60,513 bases of DNA from contig NZ_MVHH01000025.1 in the NCBI RefSeq assembly GCF_002086515.1, positions 1-60,513 on the forward strand. The letters run 5' to 3'. This document shows positions 21,501 to 29,051 of this stretch, piece by piece. Position numbers and translations under genes: made by a program. Source of the DNA: Mycolicibacter arupensis (GTDB taxonomy: Bacteria; Actinomycetota; Actinomycetes; Mycobacteriales; Mycobacteriaceae). A model generated the notes under the pieces. It searched no databases. It was not told where the DNA came from and saw only the letters and a list, made by a program, of their open reading frames with translations. Position 1 is the first letter of the stretch; every line of letters begins with the position of its first letter.

Positions 21501-24500
21501 GGTTTCAGCGCGATTGTCGGAGACACCACCGGTGGTGACGGCGGCAACGCCGGTGCCGGTGGCGTCGGTGGTGGCGGTGGCGTCGGTGGCACCTCCAGTG
21601 GCGGCGGCGCCGACGGTGCCGGTGGCAATGGTGGTAGTGGCGGTAACGCCGGTACGGCCGGTAACGGTGGCGCCGGTGCTGGTGGTGGCGGCAGCAACAC
21701 CGCGGGCTCTGGTGGTAAGGGCGGCAATGGCGCTGACGGTGGCGCCGGCGGGATCGCCGGTGCCGGCGGTACTGACGGCGTAACCGGCACTGGTAGTGCT
21801 GGTGGCAATGGTGGTGCTGGTGGCGATGCTTCGGGCTTTGCCGCTGATGGTGTGACCGCCCAGAACGGTGGTGCTGGTGGTGCCGGCGGCAACGCGGGCA
21901 CCGACGGTGTTGGTGGTGCTGGTGGTCGTGGTGGTAACGGCGCCACGGGTGCTGATGGTGCAGTGGCTGGGGATGCTCAGGCCGGGAACAGCGGTGGTGT
22001 CGGCGGTAACGGTGGTGTCGGTGGTGTCGGTGGCACCGGCAAGGGGACCGGTAACGGTGGCGCTGGTGGTGTCGGTGGTAACGGTGGCGATGGTGGTGCC
22101 GGCAGTGCCGGTAACTCGGGTCCTGATGGTGCCGGCCGCGACGGTGGCGACGGCGGCGATGGTGGTTACAGCGGTGCCGGTGGTCGCGGTGGCGATGCCC
22201 TGGGTTCTGGTGATGGTGGCCGTGGTGGTGATTCGGGTAACGGCGGTAACGGCGGTAACGCCGGTGCGGGCTCGAGTGCCACGAATGCCAGTGGTGATGG
22301 CGGCAATGGTGGTACCGGTGGGTCCGGTGGGGACGCGCTGGGTGCCGGTGTGAGTCCTCCGCTCACGGCCGGTGCGGCCGGTGCCGGCGGTAAGGCGTGG
22401 GGTACCGGTGCCGGTGGTGCCGGTGGTGATGGTGGCGATGCCGGACACAGTGGCAACGGTGGCAATGGTGGCGACGGCACCGGCACCGGTAACGGTGGCA
22501 ATGGTGGCGATGCCGGGGGCTCCGCGCATCTGGGTGGCGGCATGGGTGGCCGTGGTGGTGACTCAGTGGCCGGTGATGGTGGTGCCGGTGGTAACGGTGG
22601 CAACGGTGGGGACACCGGGTCGGTGGCCGGTACCGGTGGTGCCGGTGGCGCTGATGGCGGCAACGGCGGCAACGGCGGTTGGGGCAGCATCGCCGGTTGG
22701 GGCGGTACCGGTGGTGTCGGCGGTGATGCGTTGGGTGCCACGGGCAATGGTGGTGCCGGCGGTGCCGGCGGCAATGGTGGTAACGCGTTGGCCGTCGGTG
22801 GTGCCGGTGGTAGTGCGCAGACCGCGGGTGCCGGTGGCAACGGTGGTGACGGCGGCTGGGGCGGTATCGGTCGTGAGGGTGCTGCCGGTGGCAATGCGGC
22901 CGGCAGTGGCTCTGGTGGCACCGGCGGCAAGGGCGGCAACGGTGGCACCAACACCGATGGCGGCCAGGGCGGCAACGGTGGTGCGGGTACGGCCACCCAG
23001 AACGCCGGTAAGGGTGGCGCCGGTGGTGACGGTGCCGGTGGCACGCCGGTCTGGTGGGCTCCGGGAACTTACGAGTACGGCCAGGGCGGCAATGGTGGCG
23101 CCGGGGGTAGCTCGGTCAGCGGTGCCGCTGGTGGTAGCGGTGATGGTGGCCAGGGTGCCAGCGGTAGTAACGGCGGTAACGGCGGCAATGGTGGTACCGG
23201 TTACACCGCGACGCCCGGCAGTGGCCAGTCCGGCACTGACGGCGGTAACGCCGGTGCCGGTGGTGCCGGTGGCGTGGGTGCTTTCGGTGGCAGCAGTGCG
23301 ACCGGTACCGCCGGCAGTGGCGGTAACGGTGGTGTCGGCGGTAACGCCGGCACGGCCGGTACCGGTGGTGACGGCGCCGGTGGTGGCGGCACCAACACCG
23401 CGGGCTCTGGTGGCAAGGGCGGCAACGGCGCTAACGGTGGTGCCGCGGGCAGTGCCGGTGCGGCCGGGGCTGGCACGGGAGGCAGCAACGGTGCCGTCGG
23501 CACCGATGGTGCCGGTAGTGCTGGTGGCAATGGTGGTGCTGGTGGTGATGGTTCGGGTCTGGCTGTTGATGGTGTGACGGGTCAGGCTGGTGGTGCTGGT
23601 GGTGTCGGCGGTAACGCGGGTACTGGTGGCGTGGGTGCTGCTGGTGGTGCGGGTGGTCGCGGTGGTAATGGCGCCACGGGTGCTGATGGTGCAGTGGCTG
23701 GGGATGCTCAGGCCGGGAACACCGGTGGCCAGGGTGGTGCTGGTGGCGTCGGTGGTGCCGGCGGCTCGGGGACCGGTGTCGGTAACGGTGGCGCTGGTGG
23801 TTCTGGTGGTAATGGTGGCGATGGTGGTGCCGGTAGTGCCGGTAACTCGGGTCCTGATGGTGCCGGCCGCGATGGTGGTGACGGCGGTGACGGCGGCACT
23901 TCCGGTGGCGGTGGCCGTGGTGGTGACGCTCTGGGTTCTGGTGATGGTGGCCGTGGTGGTGATTCCGGTAACGGCGGTAACGGCGGTAATGCCGGTGCGG
24001 GCTCGTCGGCCACGAATGCCAGTGGTGATGGCGGTAACGGTGGTACCGGTGGCTCTGGTGGGGATGCCCTGTTCGGCGCTGGCCCGAACTCGGGTTCAGC
24101 CGGTGCTGGTGGTAAGGCGTTCGGGACCGGGACCGGTGGTGCCGGTGGTGATGGTGGCGATGCCGGACACAGTGGCAACGGTGGCAACGGTGGCGACGGC
24201 ACCGGTGCGGGCAACGGTGGTAACGGTGGCGATGCCGGGGGCACCGCGCACTTGGGTGGCGGTGTGGGTGGCCGTGGTGGTGACTCGGTGGCCGGTGATG
24301 GTGGTGCCGGTGGTCACGGCGGCAACGGTGGGGACACCGGGTCGGTGGCCGGTACCGGTGGTGCTGGTGGCGTTGATGGCGGTAACGGCGGTAACGGTGG
24401 CTGGGGTGGCCTCGGTGGTTGGGGCGGCACCGGTGGTGTTGGGGGTAATGCGTTGGGGGCCACGGGCAATGGTGGTGCTGGTGGTGCCGGCGGCAACGGC

Positions 24501-27500
24501 GGTAACGCGTTGGCTGTCGGTGGTGCCGGCGGTCAGGGTGGCCTGAGCGGTAACGGTGGCAATGGTGGTGACGGCGGCTGGGGCGGTGTGGGCCGTGATG
24601 GTGCTGCCGGTGGTAACGCGGCCGGCAGCGGCACTGGTGGTGCCGGTGGTGCCGGTGGCGCCGGTGGGGCCAACTCCGATGCCGGTAACGGTGGTGCCGG
24701 TGGTGACGGTGTCAATGGTCAGGCGGCCGGTAACGGTGGCAATGGTGGGGCCGGTGGCGGTGGTTATGGCACGTTCGTGGCCCCGTTCCAGTTCGGGCAG
24801 GGCGGCAATGGTGGTGCCGGTGGTTCCTCGGCGACCGGTACTGGTGGTGCCGGGGGCAATGGTGGCGCCGGTTCCAGCGGTAGCAATGGTGGTCTGGCCG
24901 GTGCTGGCGGTCAGGGCGTCGATGGCGGCAGCGACGGTGGTAACGGCGGCAACGGTGGTGATGGCGGCAACGGTGCCCACGGCGGTAACGGTGGTAACGG
25001 TGGTAACGGTGTCACCTTGGGGGCCAACGGTTCCGGTGGTGATGGTGGTAACGGCGGCAACGCCGGACTGCCCGCTGATGGTGGTGACGGCGCCAACGGC
25101 GATGCCACTCATCCCGATGGTGGCAACGGTGGTAACGGCGGCAGTGTCGGTGCTGCGGGTATCGGCGATGCCGGTGGCAATGCGGGCACCGGCGGAGCGG
25201 CCGGCACCGGCACCCACGGGACTGACGGTGTAGCCGGCACCGCCCCGACATCCGTGGCCGGTAACGGCGGTAACGGCGGTGGCGGCTACAACGCACTGCT
25301 GGACCCGAGTGCGGCGGCGGGTGCTGATGGTGGCAACGGTGGCAATGGTGGTGCTGGTGGTGATCACGGTTCGGGTGGCCGTGGTGGTGATGGTGGTAAC
25401 GGTGTGGCGGGCCAGGCTGGTGTCAATGGCACCAACCCGGGTGATTCCGGTACCGATGGCGGTGATGGTGGTAGTGGCGGCAGTGGTGGCGCTGGTGGTG
25501 CCAGTGGCACCGTGGCCGGTAACGCCGGTTCCGGTGGTAATGCTGGTAGCGGTGCCAATGGTGGTGCTGGTGGTGCCGGTGTCACCGGTGCCGATGGTCA
25601 GTCGGGAGACAACCAGGGCGTCGGTCAGGACGGTGGTAAGGGCGGTGACGGTGGTGCTGGCGGCCAGGGTGGTTCCGGTGGTGCGGCGGGTGCGCTGCTC
25701 AACGGTTCTGGCAATGCGGGCAGTCAGGGCAACGGCGGTAACGGTGGTGACGGTGGTGATGCCGGCACTCCCGGCGACGGTGGTAACGGTGCCGTCGGGG
25801 TGGCTGGTGTGGTCGGTTCGGGCGGGGCGCTGGGTGCCGGTGGCGATGGCGGCAAGGGTGGTGATGTCGGTGCAGCCGGTGTTAAGGGCGTTGGTGGCAG
25901 TGGCCTGACCCCTGGTGGTGATGGTGCTGACGGTCAGTCCCCGAGCGGTGTGATGGGTAACGGCGGTAACGGCGGTAACGGCTACAACGCACTGCTGGAC
26001 CCGAGTGCGGCGGCGGGTGCTGATGGTGGCAACGGTGGCAATGGTGGTGCTGGTGGTGATCACGGTTCGGGTGGCCGTGGTGGTGATGGTGGTAACGGTG
26101 TGGCGGGCCAGGCTGGTGTCAATGGCACCAACCCGGGTGATTCCGGTACCGATGGCGGTGATGGTGGTAGTGGCGGCAGTGGTGGCGCTGGTGGTGCCAG
26201 TGGCACCGTGGCCGGTAACGCCGGTTCCGGTGGTAATGCTGGTAGCGGTGCCAATGGTGGTGCTGGTGGTGCCGGTGTCACCGGTGCCGATGGTCAGTCG
26301 GGAGACAACCAGGGCGTCGGTCAGGACGGTGGTAAGGGCGGTGACGGTGGTGCTGGCGGCCAGGGTGGTTCCGGTGGTGCGGCGGGTGCGCTGCTCAACG
26401 GTTCTGGCAATGCGGGCAGTCAGGGCAACGGCGGTAACGGTGGTGACGGTGGTGATGCCGGCACTCCCGGCGACGGTGGTAACGGTGCCGTCGGGGTGGC
26501 TGGTGTGGTCGGTTCGGGCGGGGCGCTGGGTGCCGGTGGCGATGGCGGCAAGGGTGGTGATGTCGGTGCAGCCGGTGTTAAGGGCGTTGGTGGCAGTGGC
26601 CTGACCCCTGGTGGTGATGGTGCTGACGGTCAGTCCCCGAGCGGTGTGATGGGTAACGGCGGCAATGGCGGTGCCGGCTATGACGCGGCGTCGGATCTGA
26701 GTGCGGCACCGGGCGCCAGTGGCGGTAACGGTGGCGCGGGCGGGGCCGGCGGCAACGCGGGCAACGGCGGCAACGGCGGCGATGGAGGCAACGGGTCGGC
26801 TGGGTCTGACGGCGGCTCCGGCGCGGGTGGGTCCTCGGGCGTCAACGGCGGCAAGGGTGGCGACGGCACTGCCGGCGGCAACGGCGGCACCGGTGGGGCA
26901 GGTGGCAACGGTGGCCTGCTGAGCGCCAACACCGCGGGCAACGGTGGCCACGGCGGCAATGCCGGTGCGGGCGGCAACGGCGGGACCGGCGGTGCCGGTT
27001 ACAACGGCACCAACGCCGGTGAGAACGGCACCCGCGGCGGTGACGGTGGCAACGGTGCCAATGCCGGGCAGGCCGGTGCGGGCGGGGACGCCGGTACCGC
27101 GCAGGGTGGGGCCGTGGTCGGCGTCAACGGCACCGGCGGCAATGGCGCGGCCGGCGGCAGTGCCGGCACCCCGGGTGACGGCGGTAAGGGTGCTGACGGC
27201 AACGCCACCACCACCAAGGGTGGCGACGGCGGCGCCGGCGGCAACCCCGGTGCGGTCGGTCTCGGCTCGCTCGGCGGCGACGCCGGTACCACAGCTGGCG
27301 GCGGCGGTAGCGCCGGCAGCGACGGCGCTAACGGCGGCTTGCCGACCGGGGCCCACGGCAACGGAGGCAACGGCGGCAACGGCTACGACGCAGCCAAGGA
27401 CCCGGGCGCGGCACCGGGCGCCAACGGCGGCAAGGGTGGCAAGGGCGGCGACGGCGGAGCGATCGGCAACGGCGGAAAGGGCGGTGCCGGCGGTGACGGT

Positions 27501-28511
27501 GCTACCGGCAGCACCGGTAACCCGGCGCCTGCCGGTCAGGCACCGGACGGTACGAGCTACCCGTGGAGCGGCAGCACAGGCATCAACACGACCGCGAATG
27601 TCCAGGGCTCGTCCGGCGGCGCCGGCACCACCGCCGCCGTGGCGGGTCAGCAGGGTGGCGACGGCGGCAGCGGCCAGAAGACCGATCTCGGTAACGGTAC
27701 AAACAACAACAAGGCGTGGGGCGGCGACGGCGGCAAGGGCGGCGACGGCGGCATCGGCGCGAACGGCGGCGAGGGCGGCCACGGCGGCGGCGCCACCAAG
27801 GGAGCCGGCGGTGCTGGCGGTGGCAACAGCACCGGCGGCAACGGCGGCGGTGGCGGCAAGGGCGGCCACGGACAGAACGGCGGGCAGGGCGGCGCCGGCG
27901 GAGAAGGCGGTGCTGGCGGTGCCGGCGGCTCGATCTCCGGCGTCAGCGGCGACGGCGGTGCCGGCGGTAAGGGCGCCAATGGCGGTGCCGGCGCCACCGG
28001 TGGTGAGGGCGGCGACGGTGGTGACGGCGGCGCAGCCCGGATCGCCACCGCTGGGTTCAGCAACCAGTCGATCATCGGCGGCAATGGCGGTGCCGGCGGC
28101 ACCGGCGGTGTCGGCGGCAGCGGCGGCGCCGGTGGCGTGGGTGGTGCCGGTGGTGCTGCCGGTGCGGTTGGTGGTAGCGGCCTGGCCGGCACCGCCGGTG
28201 AGGGCGGCGACGGCGGCAACGGCGGGGCTGCCGGCAAGGGCGGTGCCGGCGGTGACGGGGGCGACGGTGGGAACGCGAGTTACAACACCGCCGCCGGTGC
28301 GGTTCGAACCCCGGGCACGGGTGGCGCCGCCGGCAGCGGCGGTACTGCAGGCACGGTCGGTTCCGGTGGTTCCGGCGGCGCCGGCGGCCAGAACGCCGAC
28401 GGCTCCTACGCCACATCCGGCGACACCGGCGGTGCGGGTGCGGCGGCATCCGTAGGTACCGCCGGCGGCAAGGGCGCTAACGGCACCACAGCCAACAACG
28501 CCGTTCCGTGA
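15531..28511 (+). CDS. Giant secreted PGRS protein with a non-PE N-terminus
   Basis: 4326 residues. It has a basic N-region and signal-peptide-like segment (1-43: [12 protein letters not shown], then PVPAAHA before Asp44), then a conserved domain (44-125) with WAVVLD, SWSPFF, SQATWDAIL and DLPGSA. Residues about 190-430 hold roughly nine Trp/Phe repeats of GWFSWFS type separated by Gly-rich linkers. The rest is a GGxGGx PGRS array with a super-period near 222 residues and internal near-identical duplications (660, 696 and 1731 bp). There is no PE domain, so the ESX-5/PE export route of classical PE_PGRS proteins is not indicated; Sec or Tat secretion is inferred. Known PGRS proteins are surface-associated and some are proposed to bind Ca2+. 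It has a strong Shine-Dalgarno and its own promoter. There is no C-terminal domain; it ends GTTANNAVP. Confidence 0.9.
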   Translation: MSRHARSGFRGPRGRVFGAGTAVSAFLTFGLGPLAPVPAAHADIEDVLVDLFGQNLSDAFAGLGADWGNQADWAVVLDADSWSPFFDNLASQATWDAILADLSLSGIGAADFDLPGSAAFNLFDYNLFMPFGNGADGTVDHPDGYAGGWIYGTGGAGWDADGTGASDDGGAGGQGGLFGGDGGAGGDGFGEGDGGAGGSAGWFAAFSHAGAGGAGGLDGGAGGAGGDGAVLAWISDAGVGGAGGSGGGAGGKGGNVGWFSWFSKAGAGGDGGSGGGAGGKGGSVGDLSWFSDAGDGGDGNGGNGGDGGSVGWNSWFSNGGDGGDGFNGGDGGNGSLLAWFNSSGGDGGDGIGGKGGDGGSVGWFNTFSSGGAGGNGQTGGNGGDGSLFGWWSNGGAGGDGTDGGNGGDGGSAGWFSWFSDGGAGGKGGTAVALGDAGGNGGAGGDAALWGLFSAAGAGGAGGDGFTGAAGAAGSFANGGDGNGGVGGNGGNGGNGGTGGRGSYLFGAGGQGGAAGDGGKGGAGGAGADGADGAVAGADGTNGGNGGVGGNGGAAGQAGAGGQGGWLRGEAASGAAGSSDSGGLGGNGGRGGDGQDGVGGEAGTASNPDGGAGQAGGHGGNAGLAGAGGVGGNGQQAGSGTAGAAGKGGSGGTGGAGYDAASDGTALAGTAGGNGGVGGDAGLGGLEANGITHGVSGAAGVGGAGGDGRDGAAGAAGTALDPTGKAGSAGGAGGNGGLGGLEANGFTHAAAGVGGDGGAGGKGGAGFDALAAGAAAGTSGGNGGAGGAGGTGGTGSVAGTHGTGGVGGQGGSGTAGADGGAGTDGDASNPDGGAGGNGGTGGNAGVGGAGGDSGNGNHAASGASGVAGKGGSGGVGGAGYDAASDLAASAGAAGGNGGAGGNAGLGGLQADGTTRAAAGNAAVGGNGGDGKDGTDGVNGTQSSPDGTAGQAGGAGGNGGQGGLKADNTRAADGDGGNGGAGGKGGTGYAGLAGTNPGQAGESGGNGGAGGAGGVGGTGTNAGTHGVGGVGGDGGSGGAGAQGADGNNGTASHVDGTAGQAGGAGGNAGKGGAGGDSGNGTTVADGNDGTAGVGGKGGAGGQGYNGVDGSTGHVDGTNGGAGGAGGAGGLGGLQTDGSRALQGNGGNGGAGGKGGSGLSGVAGATAGASGTNGGAGGNGGTGGVGGAGTVSGVAGAGGVGGNGGNGGAGAAGAAGVDGNASHVDGTAGGNGGAGGNAGKAGSGGLSGAGVQASGGTDGTAGVGGAGGQGGKGFDGTNSSSAAASGGNGGAGGAGGNGGQGGLKADGVTRVADGVGGNGGAGGGGGAGYTGQAGADATVAGAAGGVGESGTNGGNGGAGGAGGTGSVAGTQGVGGKGGAGGSGGAGGKGATGADGNASHVDGYDGGAGGAGGNAGQGGLGGAGLGGTAAGGTNGTAGVGGAGAAGGTGFAGADSHTAGQAGGNGGAGGAGGNGGQGGLNIGGSYAAQGNGGAGGAGGKGGAGFDAVAEGAGAGVSGTNGGAGGDGGAGGSGTVAGSHGVGGVGGAGGSGTDGANGGVGTTGTAEDRTGGAGGNGGDGGNAGAGGAGGSSGGGNYATGGSNGSAGTGGSGGAGGTGYDAAGDAGAAAGTSGGNGGVGGNAGKGGLEVGGGHAADGTAGIGGDGGDGKDGANGTDSHTAGVDGTAGQAGGAGGNGGQGGLNIGGSHAAQGNGGAGGAGGKGGAGFDAVAEGAGAGVSGTNGGAGGDGGAGGSGTVAGSHGVGGVGGAGGSGTDGANGGVGTTGTAEDRTGGAGGNGGDGGNAGAGGAGGSSGGGNYATGGSNGSAGTGGSGGAGGTGYDAAGDAGAAAGTSGGNGGVGGNAGKGGFEVGGGHAADGTAGIGGDGGDGKDGATGTAGDGGDVDGGVGQVGGNGGNGGLGGLNTDGSLAAQGDGGKGGNGGDGGQGYDGLTGIAGSPDGGNGGVGGVGGVGGNGGAGSVGGAAGSGGKGGAGGGGGDGFSAIVGDTTGGDGGNAGAGGVGGGGGVGGTSSGGGADGAGGNGGSGGNAGTAGNGGAGAGGGGSNTAGSGGKGGNGADGGAGGIAGAGGTDGVTGTGSAGGNGGAGGDASGFAADGVTAQNGGAGGAGGNAGTDGVGGAGGRGGNGATGADGAVAGDAQAGNSGGVGGNGGVGGVGGTGKGTGNGGAGGVGGNGGDGGAGSAGNSGPDGAGRDGGDGGDGGYSGAGGRGGDALGSGDGGRGGDSGNGGNGGNAGAGSSATNASGDGGNGGTGGSGGDALGAGVSPPLTAGAAGAGGKAWGTGAGGAGGDGGDAGHSGNGGNGGDGTGTGNGGNGGDAGGSAHLGGGMGGRGGDSVAGDGGAGGNGGNGGDTGSVAGTGGAGGADGGNGGNGGWGSIAGWGGTGGVGGDALGATGNGGAGGAGGNGGNALAVGGAGGSAQTAGAGGNGGDGGWGGIGREGAAGGNAAGSGSGGTGGKGGNGGTNTDGGQGGNGGAGTATQNAGKGGAGGDGAGGTPVWWAPGTYEYGQGGNGGAGGSSVSGAAGGSGDGGQGASGSNGGNGGNGGTGYTATPGSGQSGTDGGNAGAGGAGGVGAFGGSSATGTAGSGGNGGVGGNAGTAGTGGDGAGGGGTNTAGSGGKGGNGANGGAAGSAGAAGAGTGGSNGAVGTDGAGSAGGNGGAGGDGSGLAVDGVTGQAGGAGGVGGNAGTGGVGAAGGAGGRGGNGATGADGAVAGDAQAGNTGGQGGAGGVGGAGGSGTGVGNGGAGGSGGNGGDGGAGSAGNSGPDGAGRDGGDGGDGGTSGGGGRGGDALGSGDGGRGGDSGNGGNGGNAGAGSSATNASGDGGNGGTGGSGGDALFGAGPNSGSAGAGGKAFGTGTGGAGGDGGDAGHSGNGGNGGDGTGAGNGGNGGDAGGTAHLGGGVGGRGGDSVAGDGGAGGHGGNGGDTGSVAGTGGAGGVDGGNGGNGGWGGLGGWGGTGGVGGNALGATGNGGAGGAGGNGGNALAVGGAGGQGGLSGNGGNGGDGGWGGVGRDGAAGGNAAGSGTGGAGGAGGAGGANSDAGNGGAGGDGVNGQAAGNGGNGGAGGGGYGTFVAPFQFGQGGNGGAGGSSATGTGGAGGNGGAGSSGSNGGLAGAGGQGVDGGSDGGNGGNGGDGGNGAHGGNGGNGGNGVTLGANGSGGDGGNGGNAGLPADGGDGANGDATHPDGGNGGNGGSVGAAGIGDAGGNAGTGGAAGTGTHGTDGVAGTAPTSVAGNGGNGGGGYNALLDPSAAAGADGGNGGNGGAGGDHGSGGRGGDGGNGVAGQAGVNGTNPGDSGTDGGDGGSGGSGGAGGASGTVAGNAGSGGNAGSGANGGAGGAGVTGADGQSGDNQGVGQDGGKGGDGGAGGQGGSGGAAGALLNGSGNAGSQGNGGNGGDGGDAGTPGDGGNGAVGVAGVVGSGGALGAGGDGGKGGDVGAAGVKGVGGSGLTPGGDGADGQSPSGVMGNGGNGGNGYNALLDPSAAAGADGGNGGNGGAGGDHGSGGRGGDGGNGVAGQAGVNGTNPGDSGTDGGDGGSGGSGGAGGASGTVAGNAGSGGNAGSGANGGAGGAGVTGADGQSGDNQGVGQDGGKGGDGGAGGQGGSGGAAGALLNGSGNAGSQGNGGNGGDGGDAGTPGDGGNGAVGVAGVVGSGGALGAGGDGGKGGDVGAAGVKGVGGSGLTPGGDGADGQSPSGVMGNGGNGGAGYDAASDLSAAPGASGGNGGAGGAGGNAGNGGNGGDGGNGSAGSDGGSGAGGSSGVNGGKGGDGTAGGNGGTGGAGGNGGLLSANTAGNGGHGGNAGAGGNGGTGGAGYNGTNAGENGTRGGDGGNGANAGQAGAGGDAGTAQGGAVVGVNGTGGNGAAGGSAGTPGDGGKGADGNATTTKGGDGGAGGNPGAVGLGSLGGDAGTTAGGGGSAGSDGANGGLPTGAHGNGGNGGNGYDAAKDPGAAPGANGGKGGKGGDGGAIGNGGKGGAGGDGATGSTGNPAPAGQAPDGTSYPWSGSTGINTTANVQGSSGGAGTTAAVAGQQGGDGGSGQKTDLGNGTNNNKAWGGDGGKGGDGGIGANGGEGGHGGGATKGAGGAGGGNSTGGNGGGGGKGGHGQNGGQGGAGGEGGAGGAGGSISGVSGDGGAGGKGANGGAGATGGEGGDGGDGGAARIATAGFSNQSIIGGNGGAGGTGGVGGSGGAGGVGGAGGAAGAVGGSGLAGTAGEGGDGGNGGAAGKGGAGGDGGDGGNASYNTAAGAVRTPGTGGAAGSGGTAGTVGSGGSGGAGGQNADGSYATSGDTGGAGAAASVGTAGGKGANGTTANNAVP
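16100..16800 (+). repeat. Aromatic Trp/Phe-Ser repeat array in the first PGRS protein
   Basis: About nine units of roughly 24-30 residues each combine a Trp/Phe-rich core (GWFAAFS, AWIS, GWFSWFS, LSWFS, GWNSWFS, AWFN, GWFNTFS, GWWS, GWFSWFS) with a Gly/Asp linker. Cores begin near 16126, 16210, 16299, 16388, 16461, 16540, 16614, 16697 and 16770. The second PGRS protein has a single such core ([10 protein letters not shown]). Confidence 0.8.
19921..21189 (+). repeat. 660-bp-period near-identical duplication in the PGRS array
   Basis: Bases 19921-20529 recur at 20581-21189 (offset 660 = 220 codons) with only a handful of substitutions (for example agctat/agccat and ggtctt/ggtttt). The unit runs from GGQGGLNIGGS to the [13 protein letters not shown] stretch. 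It is a recent in-frame duplication within the 222-codon super-repeat family. Confidence 0.9.
21620..24800 (+). repeat. Diverged 1.73-kb duplication in the PGRS array
   Basis: A block of about 480 codons occurs twice at an offset of 1731 bp (577 codons), anchored by GTAACTCGGGTCCTGATGG at 22111 and 23842. Both copies carry SAGNSGPDGAGRDGGDGG, the DALGSGDGGRGG and GNGGNALAVGGAGG segments, and unique inserts (GVSPPLT versus FGAGPNSG; PVWWAPGTYEYG versus FVAPFQFG). The divergence shows this duplication is older than the 660- and 696-bp ones. Confidence 0.8.
25284..26665 (+). repeat. 696-bp tandem duplication, apparently identical copies
   Basis: Bases 25284-25969 recur at 25980-26665 (offset 696 = 232 codons). 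Each unit begins GYNALLDPSAAAGADGG and ends DGADGQSPSGVMGNGG. I saw no difference along the compared lines, so this is a very recent duplication, a conversion tract, or an assembly duplication. Confidence 0.92.
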
Positions 28512-28715
28512 TCGAATTCGCCGGGCACCGGACCGGTTCGGTACCGGATGCTCGGGACGACTGTCCCGGCGGCACCAGCGGCGATGCGCCCACTGGCCGG
28601 CGGCTATACAGACGTCGAGCTGACCGGAACCTGCGCACGGTTCGGGACCATCACTAGCGGCGCGAACAACCCGTAAAGGGTAGCGACGGTGCGCTACTGG
28701 TCGCCCTCTCCACGC

Positions 28716-28747
28716 ATCACGGCCCGGTCCTTTGACCGGGCCGTGAT
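28716..28747. terminator. Terminator-like hairpin after the first giant PGRS gene
   Basis: A perfect 14-bp stem (28716-28729 with 28734-28747, core CACGGCCCGGTC) has loop CTTT and lies about 200 bp after the stop at 28511. No T-run follows, as is common for mycobacterial terminators. Confidence 0.75.
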
Positions 28748-28967
28748 TGCGTTGCGGTATGCGGACGGCCGCGCTCCCGGCGCGTCTGCTCTGGCAAACA
28801 ACTCGTAGGCACTTTTACCTAACCTGAGGGAGATATAAGTGGTGTCTGTCAGCTGTGAATATGACTACAACCGTTAACTAATGCCTTCTCCGTTTTTGAT
28901 AGCTGCTGTTCAGGACGCTGAAGACAAACGTTGTCATGATCGCTCAGGTTCTTCACAAAAGTAGGGG

Positions 28968-28995
28968 TTGACTAAGAATGTGCCGCTGTTAACCT
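28968..28995 (+). promoter_or_regulatory. Promoter of the second giant PGRS gene
   Basis: TTGACT (28968-28973), 16-base spacer, TAACCT (28990-28995) with an upstream TG (28987-28988). The arrangement and its distance to the ATG (57 bp) match the promoter of the first PGRS gene (60 bp). Confidence 0.6.
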
Positions 28996-29051
28996 AGCCC
29001 ACCATCAGATTTGCCGCCGTCGTCAATATCTGTAGCTAAGGGGCACGTGCC

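Larger units (their letters stand above)
28512..29051 (+). other. Intergenic region between the two giant PGRS genes
   Basis: No convincing gene is seen in 540 bp. The first half is GC-rich and ends with a terminator-like hairpin (28716-28747). The second half becomes AT-rich and carries the promoter of the next gene (28968-28995) and a GTAGCTAAGGGGCAC leader before the ATG at 29052. Confidence 0.7.

Noticed and set aside
17499..26665. CRISPR-like spacing of repeats in the PGRS gene
   Set aside because: The repeats are coding, in frame, without conserved palindromic direct repeats or cas genes.
24096..27869. Long antisense open frames across the PGRS genes (for example 15513-19190, 19665-22529, 24096-27869 and 36281-42406, minus strand)
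   Set aside because: They are Thr/Ala/Arg-rich shadows of GGN codons, where stop codons are rare in every frame; they have no start signals or domain content.
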